DNA of 64,000 nt. Origin: Pachypanchax playfairii. Its lineage: Eukaryota; Chordata; Actinopteri; Cyprinodontiformes; Aplocheilidae. Shown one piece after another: positions 51,251 through 64,000 of this stretch. The stretch lies in contig SSNP01000085.1 of the NCBI GenBank assembly GCA_006937955.1, positions 126,065 through 190,064 of the forward strand, read 5' to 3'. Both the position numbers and the translations under genes were made by a program. The notes below the pieces were generated by a model. The model was not told where the DNA came from. It ran no database searches and saw nothing but the letters and a program-made list of their open reading frames with translations. The stretch's first letter is position 1; the number at the start of each line of letters is the position of its first letter.

Positions 51251-54200
51251 CAGACATATATAAGAAAGAGAGTCTTGACTTTTACACGAAAGAAAAGCGT
51301 CAGAGACGCGGCATCTGGGAAAGGTTTTAAATGCATTTATAAACGACAGTATGCCAGATAATTGCATAATTAACTCTATATATAAAGACAGAGTAATAGT
51401 TAAATTGAGAATGCATTTCCCTCCGAAGAGGCGGATTATTTTCAAAGTAAGAGTTTTCCTACCACCTTATAAGGTTGTAGTGCAATATGTGTCCACCAGA
51501 GGTCAGTGTAGTTCCACAAATGTTTTGAGTCGAGCTTGTACTGAGGTCCTTACAGGCTCACAGAAACTATCGTTTTGTATTCTTAAAGAAATGAATTAAA
51601 ATGTTTGGGCTTATGATTTTCCATAAAGTGTGTACATTCTTTTGTATTCAATGTGTTTTCTAATTTAATCTATGTTTTCTTAGACTTCTGAAGGTCAAGT
51701 GGTTATTTTTTTTATTATATCTGCAGGGGACATAAACGTTGGAACATTATCTCCCTTTCTCTTTTAAATAAAACAAATGCTCATTGCTCTTGATCTAAAA
51801 CATCTTTATGTGAGGATATTAAATCTAAATGTATTTTTTGGCTTAAGTAAACTAGACCCTCGAGTTAGTAAATATCATCAGCTAATAGCTCATTAGTTTT
51901 AAAGGGTGGATGTTAAATGGACTGAAGTCAATGTGGTGCTCAGATGAAAGGTGCCACTCAAATGAGATGGTGAACAATGAAGCTGAAAGACAGTCCACCC
52001 CCCCAAAGTTGAGAAGGTTGTTGTTGTTGTTTTTCTTTCCTACAATATCTTTTAAACTGTTTGAGTGTTTCTGAACTTACATGGTGATTTTAAAATATGT
52101 TTTCTCCCAAGGTCTTGATCTGATAAATCAGAACAAAATGGAACAAAAAAAACAACTTTAAAAAATCCACTTTCTCTGTCCTCAGTATTTAATGTTCATA
52201 GTTCCAGTGTAGAGAATGATTACTGTATATAAATCTAACAGTAAAACACCAACAGGCATGGTGAAGTAAAGTAAACAAAAAAGAAATTTCAACTTCCACG
52301 TGATTATGATCTGTAATATAAAAGCTACAGTGTATGTACGTAGCAAGAAGAGGAAATGTACATTTACTTGTAAAAATATTCCTTCTTACATCAGTCCCCA
52401 GTATCCATCCCAAATAAACAAGTTGTAATGTGTGTGTGGCTGCTTTGAGAAATTGGTCTCCGGAGACAGTTTTCTAGGTTAATTTATTCTGTATTGGTCT
52501 GGCAGGGGATGTACGATCACCACTTTTAAACTCCGGGCAGGACATATTTTGTGTGCAACACTGCCTAAGATAACTTCTGCTGGCTCCTTGGGATGGCTAC
52601 TGCCGGTTTACCCTGGCAGGCCATGAGACAACTCGTTTATTTGTTTGTTTGTCCCATGAGTTTTTTGGCTGGCCATTCAGGGCTCTGTTTGGCCTCGTCC
52701 CTGTTGGGCTTCTATTTCTGAAACCCAAGTGGCTCTTAATGAAGCTGGTGGGGTTGGCATGGGCCTTCAGCAAACCCAGTCCTGATCAGACCCTTCTTCT
52801 TCTGCCTTGGCAGCCACACTCTGTTCGCTCCCTCTGCCTTCCTAATTTAGTAACGGTGGGTAAAAATATGCGCTAACGAACAAGGTCTGGTATGTCAGGC
52901 TGGCGTCCAGAGTAGAGGAAGAGAGGGGAGGAAGAGGAGGGAGGGGGAGAAGAGTGGGGTGGTGCTGTTTTCATAGCAGGCAACCAGTGACAGGGATAGA
53001 GTCACTCAGACTTCTCTGACATCTGAGTGTGTGTGTAGACATTCAAGAGAGCGAGTGTGTGGGTGGATGAGAAGAGGTGGAGGGTGAGGAGAAGTGCTTA
53101 AAAATCTTCACCCTTGCCAAGCCCCATCCAGACACTCCTAATCCCATTTTTTTCCGTTGTATTCCAACCCCACTTTCAAATTGTTTAACTAAAACATGCC
53201 ACATTATAAAAAAAAATAAAACCTCAAACTGAGCGAGCTCTGATGTGATCCCATCTATTAAAACTACAGCACATCAATTTCCAATATGTTCCCTGAAACA
53301 ATATAATACACTGAATTTCTTTTAACTTGTTAAATAAAAAAAGAAATCATTGCAAAATGTTCCTGAACTGTTTTTATGTTAAATCTGTAGGAGAACGGTT
53401 GATGTAAAAAGCTTCCTGCATCAGTTTAACTACAGCGCTCACCATGCTGGCAGTGGAGGAAAAAACTACAACCTTAATGTTTATTTACTCTGTTAGCCCT
53501 TAAAAATAACTCCTCCTGTTTTTCATGACTTAGGAAAAAAAAATCTTGCAATCACGCTATTATTCGTCAAGGCAGCTGAATATGGAAAACAATCAAATAC
53601 TTTTACTTTCTGTTCAGACACGCAGACGCTTTTTCAGCTTGGCTTTAAAAAGTGAAGATGAAACGAAACCAAAAAAAAATCACTAAAACTGATCTTATCC
53701 CAATATAATTAACCTGTTTGTATATAATTGGCTTTGAATCTGGACCTGTGGATGTTATATCACCCTTTTGCTTTGAATTAACACTGTGAGTAAAATGAAT
53801 TGAAACCCGTGTCTTGTAACACGGGGCGAGTTACCTCGTGTGTGCTTAACTTTTGCCACACTGCTGTGTGGTCACAGAGAGGCAAGGTGACGAAGCTACA
53901 CTGTCAGAATGTGAAAGAACAGTCGTGTTGTTGTGCATTTCAGTCACACAACTGATGAACAAGGTTCCCCTATTTTACAATCTCATTATTCATGTTTGAC
54001 GTGAGCATTTTTGTACAAGAAAACACCAAATCCTCACTTTATTTTTCAAAATAATTAAATCGCTAAAAAAAGACAACTTGTTGTTTATTCAGTTGTGAGG
54101 TGGATTATTTATTTGCATTTATTTACAGCTGTACACACCTTTAACTCATAGGAATGTGTCACACTTCGCCAACACGAAAGAAATTTATGGATCTAATTCA

Positions 54201-55039
54201 ACACCGAATGAGATTTTTTTTTTTTAAGTTTTAATTAGGTCCAATTCAATCAGCAAGATGCGTCAATCTTTTTGTGCTCATGTTTGTCAAATATGTCACA
54301 GTTATTTGTTAAAACCACAAACTAGCACCTATCTTTTAGACAGCTGTCCCCACTTCCTGTTTGTTAGCCCACAGACACCCACCTCTCAGCAATAAACATG
54401 AGCCCCCTTCTGACCACAAATGGTGTTCTCATCATCAGCAATGAAAAAATACAAATATATTTCAACCCCATAAATAAAAAGATAATAAATAAAAGAAAGA
54501 CGCAGTTGTTCAGTAGTAGTTCACCACTTTCATTAAGGTATCCTCTCCTGACTCACGCGCAGCAAGTATGCAAATATCCTCCCAGCTGCTCCACTTCAGA
54601 TAAAACCACACCGTTTGCAGCAATGTGTGTCAATACAATAATCAAAGTATTTGTGCAAGTAATGCCATTGTTCCGAGGCAGAAACAAAGCCAGACACTTA
54701 AGCTAGGAGCGAACTGAAGCCGTCCGTAGCCAAGACACGATAGCTGCGGCACAATAAGATAAGCTCCCTTTCGCTCGTCTTCTTTCCATTTCCAGTGTGA
54801 AACAATGACTCTATATTCAGATGTTAATTCTTCTGCGCTGTGACAAAAACTTGGACTGGTTGAAAACTTGTGTTTCTCTAAACCTAAACCTAATCTAAAG
54901 CTTTGAAGCAGAAAACAAATCTACTGTTGTTTCACAGCTAAAGATCTTTTTTTTTTCCTCTCTATTCCTCTAAATTCAAAGATTATGGACTGCTTTGGAA
55001 GTGATGTTGACACTCTTTTTTTTTTCCCGCAGACAATAG
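51251..55039. other. intergenic or intronic, no gene recognised
   Basis: No coding exon found on either strand. A somewhat GC-richer part at about 52480-53100 stands out from AT-rich flanks and could be regulatory, but nothing in it is diagnostic. Confidence 0.5.
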
Positions 55040-55065
55040 NNNNNNNNNNNNNNNNNNNNNNNNNN
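55040..55065. other. assembly gap (26 N)
   Basis: A run of 26 undetermined bases preceded by a T-rich tract and tttttcccgcag. The short length suggests an unresolved low-complexity gap or placeholder. Confidence 0.99.
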
Positions 55066-55645
55066 CGCTAAACCAATAGCCGTGTTTCTTGTACTGATAG
55101 GATGTAGATTCCTTCATAATTGCAGGTTTTAGCTGTGTTTTAACAGGAAGAGACGTACAGTGAGAGTTTCATCTCACTCCACTGCCTGCAATCAAGCTTC
55201 AGCTGCTAAAACAAGGATCAGCAGCTGTTCACAAGACATTTCCAAAAGGGGGGTTGTTTGTATCCCTGCAACTTCAAACCGTCCACACATAGAAATGTAA
55301 TCCTGCCAAGGACAATGCTAACAGAGATAAGTGGATGGTGCATTTCCTTGTCCCTACACTCAGCAGTCGAGCCTTGCACCCTTCTGTCACGCTGGTGTTC
55401 AGAGGAAAAATTCTCCAAGTTGCTAATTGACAGTAAATTGTGCTAATGCTATAGAATTACGTCACTCAAACTATGATTTGCTGCCATTACAATGCTAAAC
55501 CGTCACAACCTGACTGCAGACGTCTGGTGCATGTTCAAAGCCATGTTAGACCCATCATGCACTTTCACATGTTATGAGTAGCCAACTGGATGAAGATCAC
55601 CAAGACGATGGAAAGGCCATTCACGTTCTGGCTGATCTTTATGTC

Positions 55646-56376
55646 ATGGGGAGCCACAGTCACGCCCTTCTACTTCCGGTCCATGGGTCCCCTGGACGAA
55701 AAAATAATGAATGGAAGTCAATGGAGCGATAAAAGTTATTTTCTGATCCAGTTTGAAATGCACCATAGATCGAACGTATGATGTCCGTGAGTTGTAAAGA
55801 CAAGTTTTGATGCCGAGAAAGCGATCAGTTTCGATATACAGCAAAAGTTATTTTATATTTTGTGTGAAGACACGTAGTAGACTACAACCACTTGTCTCGT
55901 AAAATTGACGTCACCATACTGCTCAGAAGGAGAAGAAGAATCAGAACAGGAACAATGGCGGTGAGTTTAGCGAGCTTCACCTCCTTCTATCAGGATGAAG
56001 GAAGGAACATTAAACGACTAGTTTTGTGGTGACATCCAGGTACAAAACACACCGGCATTGTCGCTTAAAAACGAGGGAAAAGGCAGCAAGTGAGACTCGG
56101 GATATTCTGCTGTGATGTGATGTGAGACTTTCCAGTTGTAGTAATTTTAATTACGAAATTTTTAAAATAAATAAATCTGACTCCACTTGACAGACCCGGT
56201 CAAAACGTACATCATTATTTATCATTTAAATTGCGGCACAGCATATGTGTGATTCAGGATGTAAGACAAAGCGGATCAGAAAATAACTTTTATCGCTTCA
56301 TTGACTTCCATTCATTATTTTTTCGTTCAGGGGACCCATGGGCCGACCGGAGGGGGAGGAGACTTAGGTTCCCCAT
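55646..56376. mobile_element. inverted-repeat (foldback/MITE-like) element, about 730 bp
   Basis: Arms of about 100 bp at 55646-55749 and 56273-56376 are inverted copies. The inner 69 bp (55681-55749 versus 56273-56341) differ at only a few bases. The outer parts share atgggga-cc ends but are more diverged. No transposase frame in the roughly 520-bp middle. Target duplication not identified. Chance frames overlap both arms. Confidence 0.7.
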
Positions 56377-59300
56377 TACGAGGTTGCCATTCTATCTGAA
56401 AAGCACCAATTTTTTAAGATTCATATCTAAGAATGAAACTCCAATCTGATTTTTTTATACATCAAAAATGTGTTTTGTCAGCTACGATTGACAGCAAGTC
56501 AAATATTTTCTTGTTTCCATCTTACTCTTTGCACCTCTGGTGACTTCTGACAGATGAGCTCATGTTTAGGATGCAGAAGAAGAAGAAAGAACGCCCCCTC
56601 CACACGGTGTTCTCGATGAAGAGCGTATACCTCACAGCAGTGCAAACCAAGCCTCTCCTCCTGCATTTGTTGTCAAGACCCCCCTCATGAGCTGCACAGC
56701 CTGGATGCTCTTTAAATGACCTTCAAATTATCTATATTTTTCAGACCTCAGAATCCTTCAGGAACCTGGTGGTTCTCGTTCTCTTCCTGTTCTTTGACAG
56801 ATTTCTCCTTCTGTCGATGGCAGAAGGAGAAGAAAATAGCATAAAATCGCAGAGGTGACTTTTTCCTTTTCGCCCAAGTTGTGCATCCGATCCGACAAAT
56901 GAGTTGTCGCGAGTGCACGAGTTACACAAGCACACACTTAACAACAGACCCAAATTTTCACCCTTTCAATACACATCCTCATGTCAGCATCTGTGGACAA
57001 TGATTCATATGGTGTTATGAGATGTTCTGCGTGTGAAGGTGGATGGGGAGTCACAGTGGTCCTCTTCCACTACATCACAGAGCAACACCCTGTCAAGCAG
57101 CCATCCATCACTACATCAAGGGTCTACGTAGGCTCAGTGGGTCACTCTGGTTTCATGTTCAGGTCAGAAGAGCTCTGGCTTTTTCACTGACTTAAAGGAA
57201 ATTCAGATCTCTTGTGAAACTGAATCAGACAAGTACAGCTTGTACGTTATGCTTTAATTGGAAAATATATATATTTTTAACCACTGCATAAATAATTTTC
57301 TTGCAATTTAGACTCATTATGTCTCATATAACTACTCTCCTATAAAAAGCAGTTTGAACAAGCTCTCATATTTCAAGCAACTGAATCACTTGACCTATAA
57401 AGTGGAGTTCACGCTCACGTGATGCTTTAAATGCAGTAGATGGCTGAGCAGCTACTCACTGCACCCTTTTTGGGAGAAGCTATAGTCTGTTTCTCTCCGG
57501 CCTGTAACACGTTGCAAATAGCTTTCGAGAGGAAGTTTCCAAAATGTCTCGAAATGTTTGTGAAGGTTCTCGATTTCCTGGAGTCAGTCACAGGGCCTCA
57601 CTTTCATGTCAAGAGAATTTTGAACAAGTTCATAAAATTAGTGGGACAAAGTTATAATTAGTGTCTCTGTGAGTATCTAGAACCTTCCTCAGTTTAGTTT
57701 GTGTGAGTTAGAAAGTGTTAAACACTTTGGAAATGATTTGAGATCTAGGAAACTAAGTTATGACTGACTGGAGATTAAAAAAACAAAGATTTTCTGAGCC
57801 TTATAAAACTGCAAATAAAATTCATGTAAATTGCAACCAAATATAAATATAATGAAATTTCTTTCTGACAAAACTGTCAGAAATACGAATGTTATGTCAT
57901 TTCAACTGAGAATGTGTCTATTTTCTCACTTCAGTGAGATTTAGGCTTTTATTACATTATTATTATTATGGTCAGATTACACATCAGTATTATAAAGTTT
58001 TATTTTTAAAAAGTTTTTTTTTTTTTTTGCGTAAGAGACGTGTATGGAAGTTTTTGGCTCAATTGGGCACATTTTATGTGTCAGCTGACACATAAAATTT
58101 CATGTTGATATGTGGGAAATGAGCCAAAATAAGATAAATAGTGAAACACTTTTTGAAATTTTTGGAGGGAATTTTCCAGTTTGCATTCTTCAAAATCAGT
58201 GCGAAAAAATACAAAGTTGGTGTGAAAAACAGGTAAGAGGTTGTGTATGACTGATGGTTGAGTAGAATGCAGGCTTGTAGCTCCAGAAGGGCAAACCTGA
58301 CCTGATTGATCACCTGGTTTTTCGTGGAAGCCCCTTTACACTCAACATCAGTAACATTTTGTTGACATAATGAAGAGACGCCAGCATGAGGAGAAATATT
58401 TGAGAGTGAACGAGCAGAAGAATAAGAAGAATTAGACTGTGGGAGGTCATGATGATCTTGTTCTGAGGGTCGGAGGATTTTCTGTGTTGGGATGTTTTGT
58501 TTTTTTTGGTTAAATCTCTGCTTTGGTTTGTTTTTTTTTTCATTTTGTTTTTAAAGGATTTTCCTCTATTTGATGCCGTTTCTGGTTCTGTTACGACAAT
58601 CTTGATTTAGTTGTATTGCTTTAGTTATATGTAACATGTTCTTGTTCTTTTTATGAGTCTGTTTCACAGTTTTAGCTCAAATAATTTTAGGTGCAGTAGT
58701 TTTTGATCAGGTTATCTGCTTTTTGCTCTCGTCTCATGGTCAGTTCTGATTTGCTAACTCCTTCACTGTACACTTCCTGTGTAGATACAAACACATTCAT
58801 CTTTATTAATTTCACTTTCCTGTAATTACTGAAAACGCTTCCTGTTGAATACCATTCAGTAAAACCATTTTTTAAAGTTTTTATTCTTCCTGATGTTGCA
58901 TTACTTTCTGTTTTATTTGTGAAATGAAATATATTGAACAATCTTGTCTGTCTGCCTCTGGAACGTCATATACACCTTATATGCACCATACACTGCATCT
59001 GACCATTACAACAACACTGTCTTGTATCTAAATGCAAGCTGGATCCATTTTTGTTGCTACATCTTCCACTCTGCTTGAAAGACTTTCCATGAGATTTGAC
59101 TGCGTTTATGAGAATTTGTGGCCCTTAATTCATCAAAGCATGTAGTTATTAATGGAGCTGAAGTGAAACAATAAATCCTTGTTTAATTTTTATTTTAGAA
59201 CTAATTTAATTTTGATGTGTTTTCTTTTTTTTTTTACATAAAAAAAAACCAAAAGATCTGAATCACTGTGTTCTAATGAAGGTGTTGGATATTGATACAG

Positions 59301-59699
59301 GTCATTTAAACAGATGCTCAGAAATCTCATGAAAAATATTCATCTGGTTTCAGAGACCTTCAAAATAAAAAAGGTAAAATTTCGTGACCTTAAAAATCTG
59401 CAGCTGCGGGATGTTATTAATGACTGAAACGCAGTTGTTCCATACATTTTTTTTTTGCTTTGTCAGCAATATTGCTCAATATTAACTGTTAAAAGTATCT
59501 CAGTGTACTTTCAGAGTCTCATTGCATTAAACCCTTGGGAGTAAAAAAAAAAGGCCTTTGTTACATAAACTCCTCCAAAAAGAAAAATATTCCCTTTTCC
59601 AACGGGCTTCACTCCAGAGCTTTTCTTCATCTGGACCACGGAGAGGCTGTTTCCTGACTGTCTAATATCTATCCTGAGAGGTTATTACACAGAGCAAGT
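56377..59699. other. AT-rich non-coding DNA
   Basis: No coding exon or RNA gene recognised. Contains poly-T runs and the palindromic structure at 58051-58126. Confidence 0.5.
58071..58098. repeat. 28-bp perfect palindrome in a larger imperfect inverted repeat
   Basis: Bases 58071-58084 (attttatgtgtcag) are followed directly by their exact reverse complement. Flanking ttttggctca (from about 58052) and tgagccaaaa (to about 58126) are also inverted copies, so the whole unit could form a stem of about 30 bp with a bulge. Confidence 0.9.
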
Positions 59700-61010
59700 T
59701 TTTATGATCCTCAGACATGATTTAAAAACATTCATAGCAGCATACTGAGGACTTTGTCAGAACACAGCCAGCTGTTTGGCTGTTTTAAATAAAGAAAGAG
59801 GATACATGCTCTTTTCTTCTGCTTTTGCTTCTTTGAACCTACTTCAAACATCCTTCTGTGTGTGTTTAGTGTCATGCCAGCCATGTGGATGGCATATGTT
59901 AACACTGGCTGGTTTTGAGTGAGTGTGTGGTGACCAGTAGCTCTCAGTCTCTGTGTCCTTGAGCTGGATCTTTGATGTGAGGTGGTGGATGCCACAAGTG
60001 GAAAGGTGACGGCCAAGGTGAGTGTGGAAACAATTCAGATGCGAGCAGAGAGTATTACAGTAGTCACCTCAAAGGCCCCTTTGTGGGGCTCTGCTACCTT
60101 TCAGACAGTCATCTTCCCCTCGTCCATTAAATAATAACAGTACTTTATGTCTCCCGGGCCAGATGTGCTAAATGGGTATAATGGCAAATGGAAACAAATT
60201 GGGTGGGGGTTTTACCCATTTAATTGAGCACTGGCGTGTTTATTTTCTTGAGACTGTCATTATAGACTCAAAAATTCCCAGAAAATGCAACTCTGATGGC
60301 AGATTAGCCCATTTAGCACCTCTAGACATTAACTTTCACATGAGACTTGAGTCTTAAGTGCTGTTCTGCTGGTGGCGAGACTTCCACGCGGGACTAGCCC
60401 AGTGTTTAGTCTTATTTCTGCTCTGTGATCTTGCACTCAGAGGCACCTCTTGTAAAAGGAACAGTCGCAGGGAGGTCGCCCTGACATCTTTATCATAATT
60501 GCCCTAAATACCCCCATTAGAGAAGCTAGCCAGTATCTTCAATAACACAAGATATCCCTGGTAGCAGTGGTGCATCTAATTGCCTGGGCCCTCTTTTTTT
60601 TTTTCTTCTTTTTTTGAAAGATTGCCTGACATCAGCTCGGTTCCCTGTGGGCTGGCCCTCTTCATTCCCTGCCCAGCAAAGCATATCGTTATCGCAGCCA
60701 GCAAAGAGACCTGGCCTCCCTGCTACTGGATAATTAACTGTCTGGCTTAACTGCATAATGGAAAAAAGGAACATTGGAGGTATAGTAGTTATTCAAGCAG
60801 GCCTTTGAGCGGAGAAGTATAAGACAATACCAGGGTCGTCCATGCTCACCATTTTTCAGTTGGATAGGTGATAATGTAGATGGATAGAAAGTCATATTAG
60901 AGGCCAAGGCTGGTTATGAAGGCTCGGTTTCATATGATAATTAGGCCCATATGCTAATTGCTGAGGAGGCTTGATTAATTTTTTTGGAGCCCAGTGCTTC
61001 ATTCCAGCTC
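59700..61010. promoter_or_regulatory. candidate conserved non-coding (enhancer-like) block
   Basis: The text changes from low-complexity AT-rich sequence to balanced, non-repetitive sequence dense in homeodomain-like cores (taatta, attaa, atgataattagg, atgctaattgc) and E-boxes, without an open coding frame. Such texture is typical of conserved vertebrate enhancers. Conservation itself cannot be seen here, so this is inference. Confidence 0.35.
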
Positions 61011-63280
61011 AGCCCCTCATCCATTCCCAACATCCCCCGCTTCAACAGCTTCAACCATCTTTACATTTTCATTTTCTGCCTTATAACAGGCAGCCCGTGC
61101 CCCTCCACCGTCCCGCCAAACAAAAAAAAAAAAAAGAGTTAAAAAACAAAAGAACATCAACAGCAGCAGGGGGGAAGTAAAGGGACTTCTGCTGTTGTTT
61201 GACATTTACAAGTCTTTTTGTGAAACGTATGATGCACATCCTTGTGAGTATTCTTTTTTTTTTCTGCGCTCAATGTAATTAGAACACGGCAGGCGTGTGT
61301 TTGTCTTTGCGTTGTTGTACTGTGGAGGTATCAAGGACAAGTGCATTAATGAGCACCTGGAGAGGAACAGCTTGTGTCTCCTGGTTAGTGTGACCGCGAG
61401 CAGGGCACAGACTCCTTCACTGACTCAGATGACGTGACTGATGGAGGGGGAGGTTTCTGTCAGATCTGGGGCGCTCCCAGGAGCTGCAGTTTATCTCCGG
61501 CTGACAACAACTCTCACCAAAGGGGGCCCGCATCCAACATTTCAGCAGGAAATGGAAGAGAGAGTGCTGCCATTTGCTCGGGGAAGGTCCAGAGTTCTTT
61601 CTTTTTTTTTAATTCTCCAATATTTGAGAGAGCATTTTTATCTTTTTTGTAATTTTTTTTCAGTTTTCTGCAGGATTGGCTTGTACATGGTTAAGTATTG
61701 GTTGAAGGAAAACCTATAGGAACAAACCTGAAATGAGTTGCAGCCTCAGATGAAAAACAAGTAATGACTTATCACAAAACGTCACTAGTTACTCATCAAA
61801 ATCTCAATCAAGACAATGAGAAAATCCATGAAAAATCCAAATCTTAATTGTATAATGACTGCATAGGTGTAAGAGTTAGTTCCAAAGGATCATCAGCATA
61901 TCAAAGCCTCTTTGTAATAGTTACATTTTTAATGATTTGATCTGGATCAGATACTATGTGCTGACGCAGGGCTAATGATGGAACGTAACAGCTGCAATTT
62001 TACAAAAGCGATATTTAACACAGTGACTCAGAACAACTAGTATGCAATTTTAATATGCAAACGGTTCAAATTATTATTTAAAGATCTGTCCAGGAAGTGC
62101 CCCGCCCCTCGCCCAGTGACAGCTGGGGATGGGTATCAGAAGATCAGGCAGGTACATTATAGACTATAAGCATCGTTACTACAATGCTCTGAGGTGCTAC
62201 AGACCTCAGTTAACATTTTGGGATCTATGAAACTAAAATAAATAAGAAACAGGATAAAAAATATTTTAAAAATCTCAAAACTGTGACAGTTTCATGACAG
62301 TTAAGAAGATCTTCCCAACTACTAAACGCATGTGAGAAGAAATTGGTTTTAATTGAAATTTGTATGATGAGACGTTAAAGTTACCCAAATAAACTGATTG
62401 TATTGTAGATTGGGTCGAATAAGGATAGCACACATAATTCAACGAAATTGAAATAGTTCTTTTTTTGGTTAAATGGCAAAAGAACAAAGAGATTTAGTCA
62501 CATCCTTGGTTACATATGGACCCAACAGGATGCACATGGGACCAGGGCTACAAAAGAGCAGCAGGATTTTCAGATGTTGGCATTGCTTGAAAGTGTGTGA
62601 TACTGAACCCAATTCACTTAAAAAAAAAGCATACAGAGACATTCCCAAAAACTGTAAAAGTGTTTCTGAGTTCTGATAATGACAACAGCTGCCTCACTAG
62701 ATAAAATGCTCAGTGATGTTATAATGTTCCAGATGTTGATCTTTTTGAAAAGTCTGTAACATCATGTCAAAGAAAATATTTTTTTCTGTGTTTTTTTTTT
62801 GCACTTACTTTATTTTGCTGTCCTTAAAGACTAAAAACATGAAGATCAATATGTTCAAAACAGATGACTTCATCCTGGATTTTCTAATTAACATATGTAG
62901 GACCTCACATGTCTTTCATTCAACCATTCAATATGATTTATGCATCAAAAAAGCTCATTAAAGACTTTCGAAATAGTGGTTGACAACAAGTGGTTTGTAC
63001 TGTTAGAAAACAGAATGATTGCTATAATTGGGGCGACCACAATCATTTTGCATGATCGTCATAATTGTTTTCTATCACTTTTATGGACGCAATCAATGGA
63101 AAATGTAAGTACTCATTCATTTTCATTTAGACATCAACACCCCCCTCTGAAGTCTCACTGGTCTCACGATCTTGTTGCTACGCTGATCTCTGTGGCATGA
63201 AGGGACACAACAGTTGAAAACCAGTAACACTGTGGAAAGCTACAAATTTTCAAGGAACGGCATTTGGTGTTTAAATAAGC
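61011..63280. other. non-coding DNA, no gene recognised
   Basis: Mixed sequence with poly-A and poly-T tracts (61122-61134, 61252-61263). Frames of up to 92 codons show no domain or splice context. Confidence 0.5.
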
Positions 63281-63840
63281 TTAAAGGGGTTATGACATCA
63301 AAATGCACTTTTTTGAGGTTTTTGGGGTATATCATGATGTGTTGTGCACTGATGAGGCCGTGTGAATGTCCAAAGCGAGTATCAAAGTTCCCGTTTGTGG
63401 GCGGTCCGCTTTGTTTTATATTTAAAAAACGGTTGAATCGGAAAGCACCATTTTTTCCTACGTAGCATTTCATCCTACGTATTTCATAGCGTCCAATAAA
63501 AGTGCACAGTGAAGTAAACAGTCCAACCCTCTCGAACTACTACTCGAACATATACGGTTGTAAACGTCCACTCGCCATGTTACTGGACTGTTGACGGAGC
63601 CGAGAAGAAAGGCTTGCTGCGGGCAATGGTTGTAGCCAATCAGAGCGAAGTCAGCCAGGGAGACCCACATATCATTAACGAAGGGAACCGTGTTGCTGAG
63701 AAGAGGATTCTGACCTGCCCGTACACCCCCGCCGTGTTAGTTTTTTAATCAAATTCTTTTGTGAGTTGACATATGCAGGCATATCTACTACATGAAATAG
63801 CTTTACGCCAGTTTAAACAGTGATGTCATCACACCTTTAA
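63281..63840. mobile_element. MITE with TTAA/TA ends, about 560 bp
   Basis: The left end ttaaaggggttatgacatca and the right end tgatgtcatcacacctttaa are inverted copies with three differences. The outermost TTAA on both sides suggests a piggyBac-like target duplication; a TA duplication of the Tc1/mariner type cannot be excluded. The interior has no intact transposase. Open frames inside (63214-63465, and 63470-63670 on the minus strand) are chance. Confidence 0.72.
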
Positions 63841-64000
63841 TCTTTTTCTGCTGAAAGTCACCAATAAGAAAGTTTGCTGAGGTAGGAGCAGAAGGAGAGG
63901 AGAGTTAGTTGAGTCACAGGTGAGGGATTATAGTTGACTTAACTTGAATCTGTCCAAATTTGATTTACTGATTGTTTGTGTTCAGGTGTCCCAGCTGGAG

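Noticed and set aside
55590..56449. Two similar short proteins on opposite strands (55644-55844 minus and 56231-56449 plus)
   Set aside because: Their likeness comes from the inverted repeat arms and not from a duplicated gene.
63987..64000. Possible exon start at the right edge (ag followed by gtgtcccagctggag, reading VSQLE)
   Set aside because: Only five codons are visible; too little to call an exon.

Overview
The window is vertebrate nuclear DNA, almost certainly from a teleost fish. It holds interrupted genes with GT-AG introns, an exon structure that matches human IGF1R exon for exon, short introns by mammalian standards, and L2-, hAT- and MITE-type repeats plus long microsatellites typical of fish. 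Gene identities below come from reading translated exons against remembered protein families; no database was searched. Species cannot be told, and neither can which igf1r ohnolog (a or b) this is.

Layout. 1-9011: intron 2 of igf1r. 9012-24852 (+): igf1r exons 3-21, from the cysteine-rich region to the stop codon; exons 1-2 lie upstream of the window. 24853 to about 30205: probable long igf1r 3' UTR. 30291-32199 (-): complete five-exon pgpep1l, 200 aa, with an L2-type LINE fragment in intron 3. 33064-37858 (+): complete four-exon synm (synemin), 998 aa. 39583-50407 (-): ttc23, ten or eleven coding exons with a 5.7 kb intron. 50408-64000: no coding exon found. This last part holds the ttc23 promoter with a canonical RFX X-box, two inverted-repeat transposon-like elements, a 28-bp perfect palindrome, a 26-base assembly gap, and a 59.8-61.0 kb block that looks like conserved non-coding DNA.

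The order and orientation igf1r(+), pgpep1l(-), synm(+), ttc23(-) are those of human 15q26.3, so this is an ancient syntenic block. In human the next genes are LRRC28 and MEF2A; neither is visible here. The four genes do not form a pathway: a growth-factor receptor kinase, a pyroglutamyl peptidase, a muscle and glial intermediate-filament protein, and a ciliary TPR protein. Their spacing is tight. igf1r and pgpep1l converge, pgpep1l and synm diverge from an 864-bp interval, and synm and ttc23 converge across 1.7 kb.

I found no previously unknown coding system. The most useful leads are the X-box upstream of ttc23, a GC-AG intron in ttc23, a hAT-like element inserted 10 nt behind an igf1r splice donor, several unassigned palindromic or inverted-repeat elements, and the putative conserved non-coding block.
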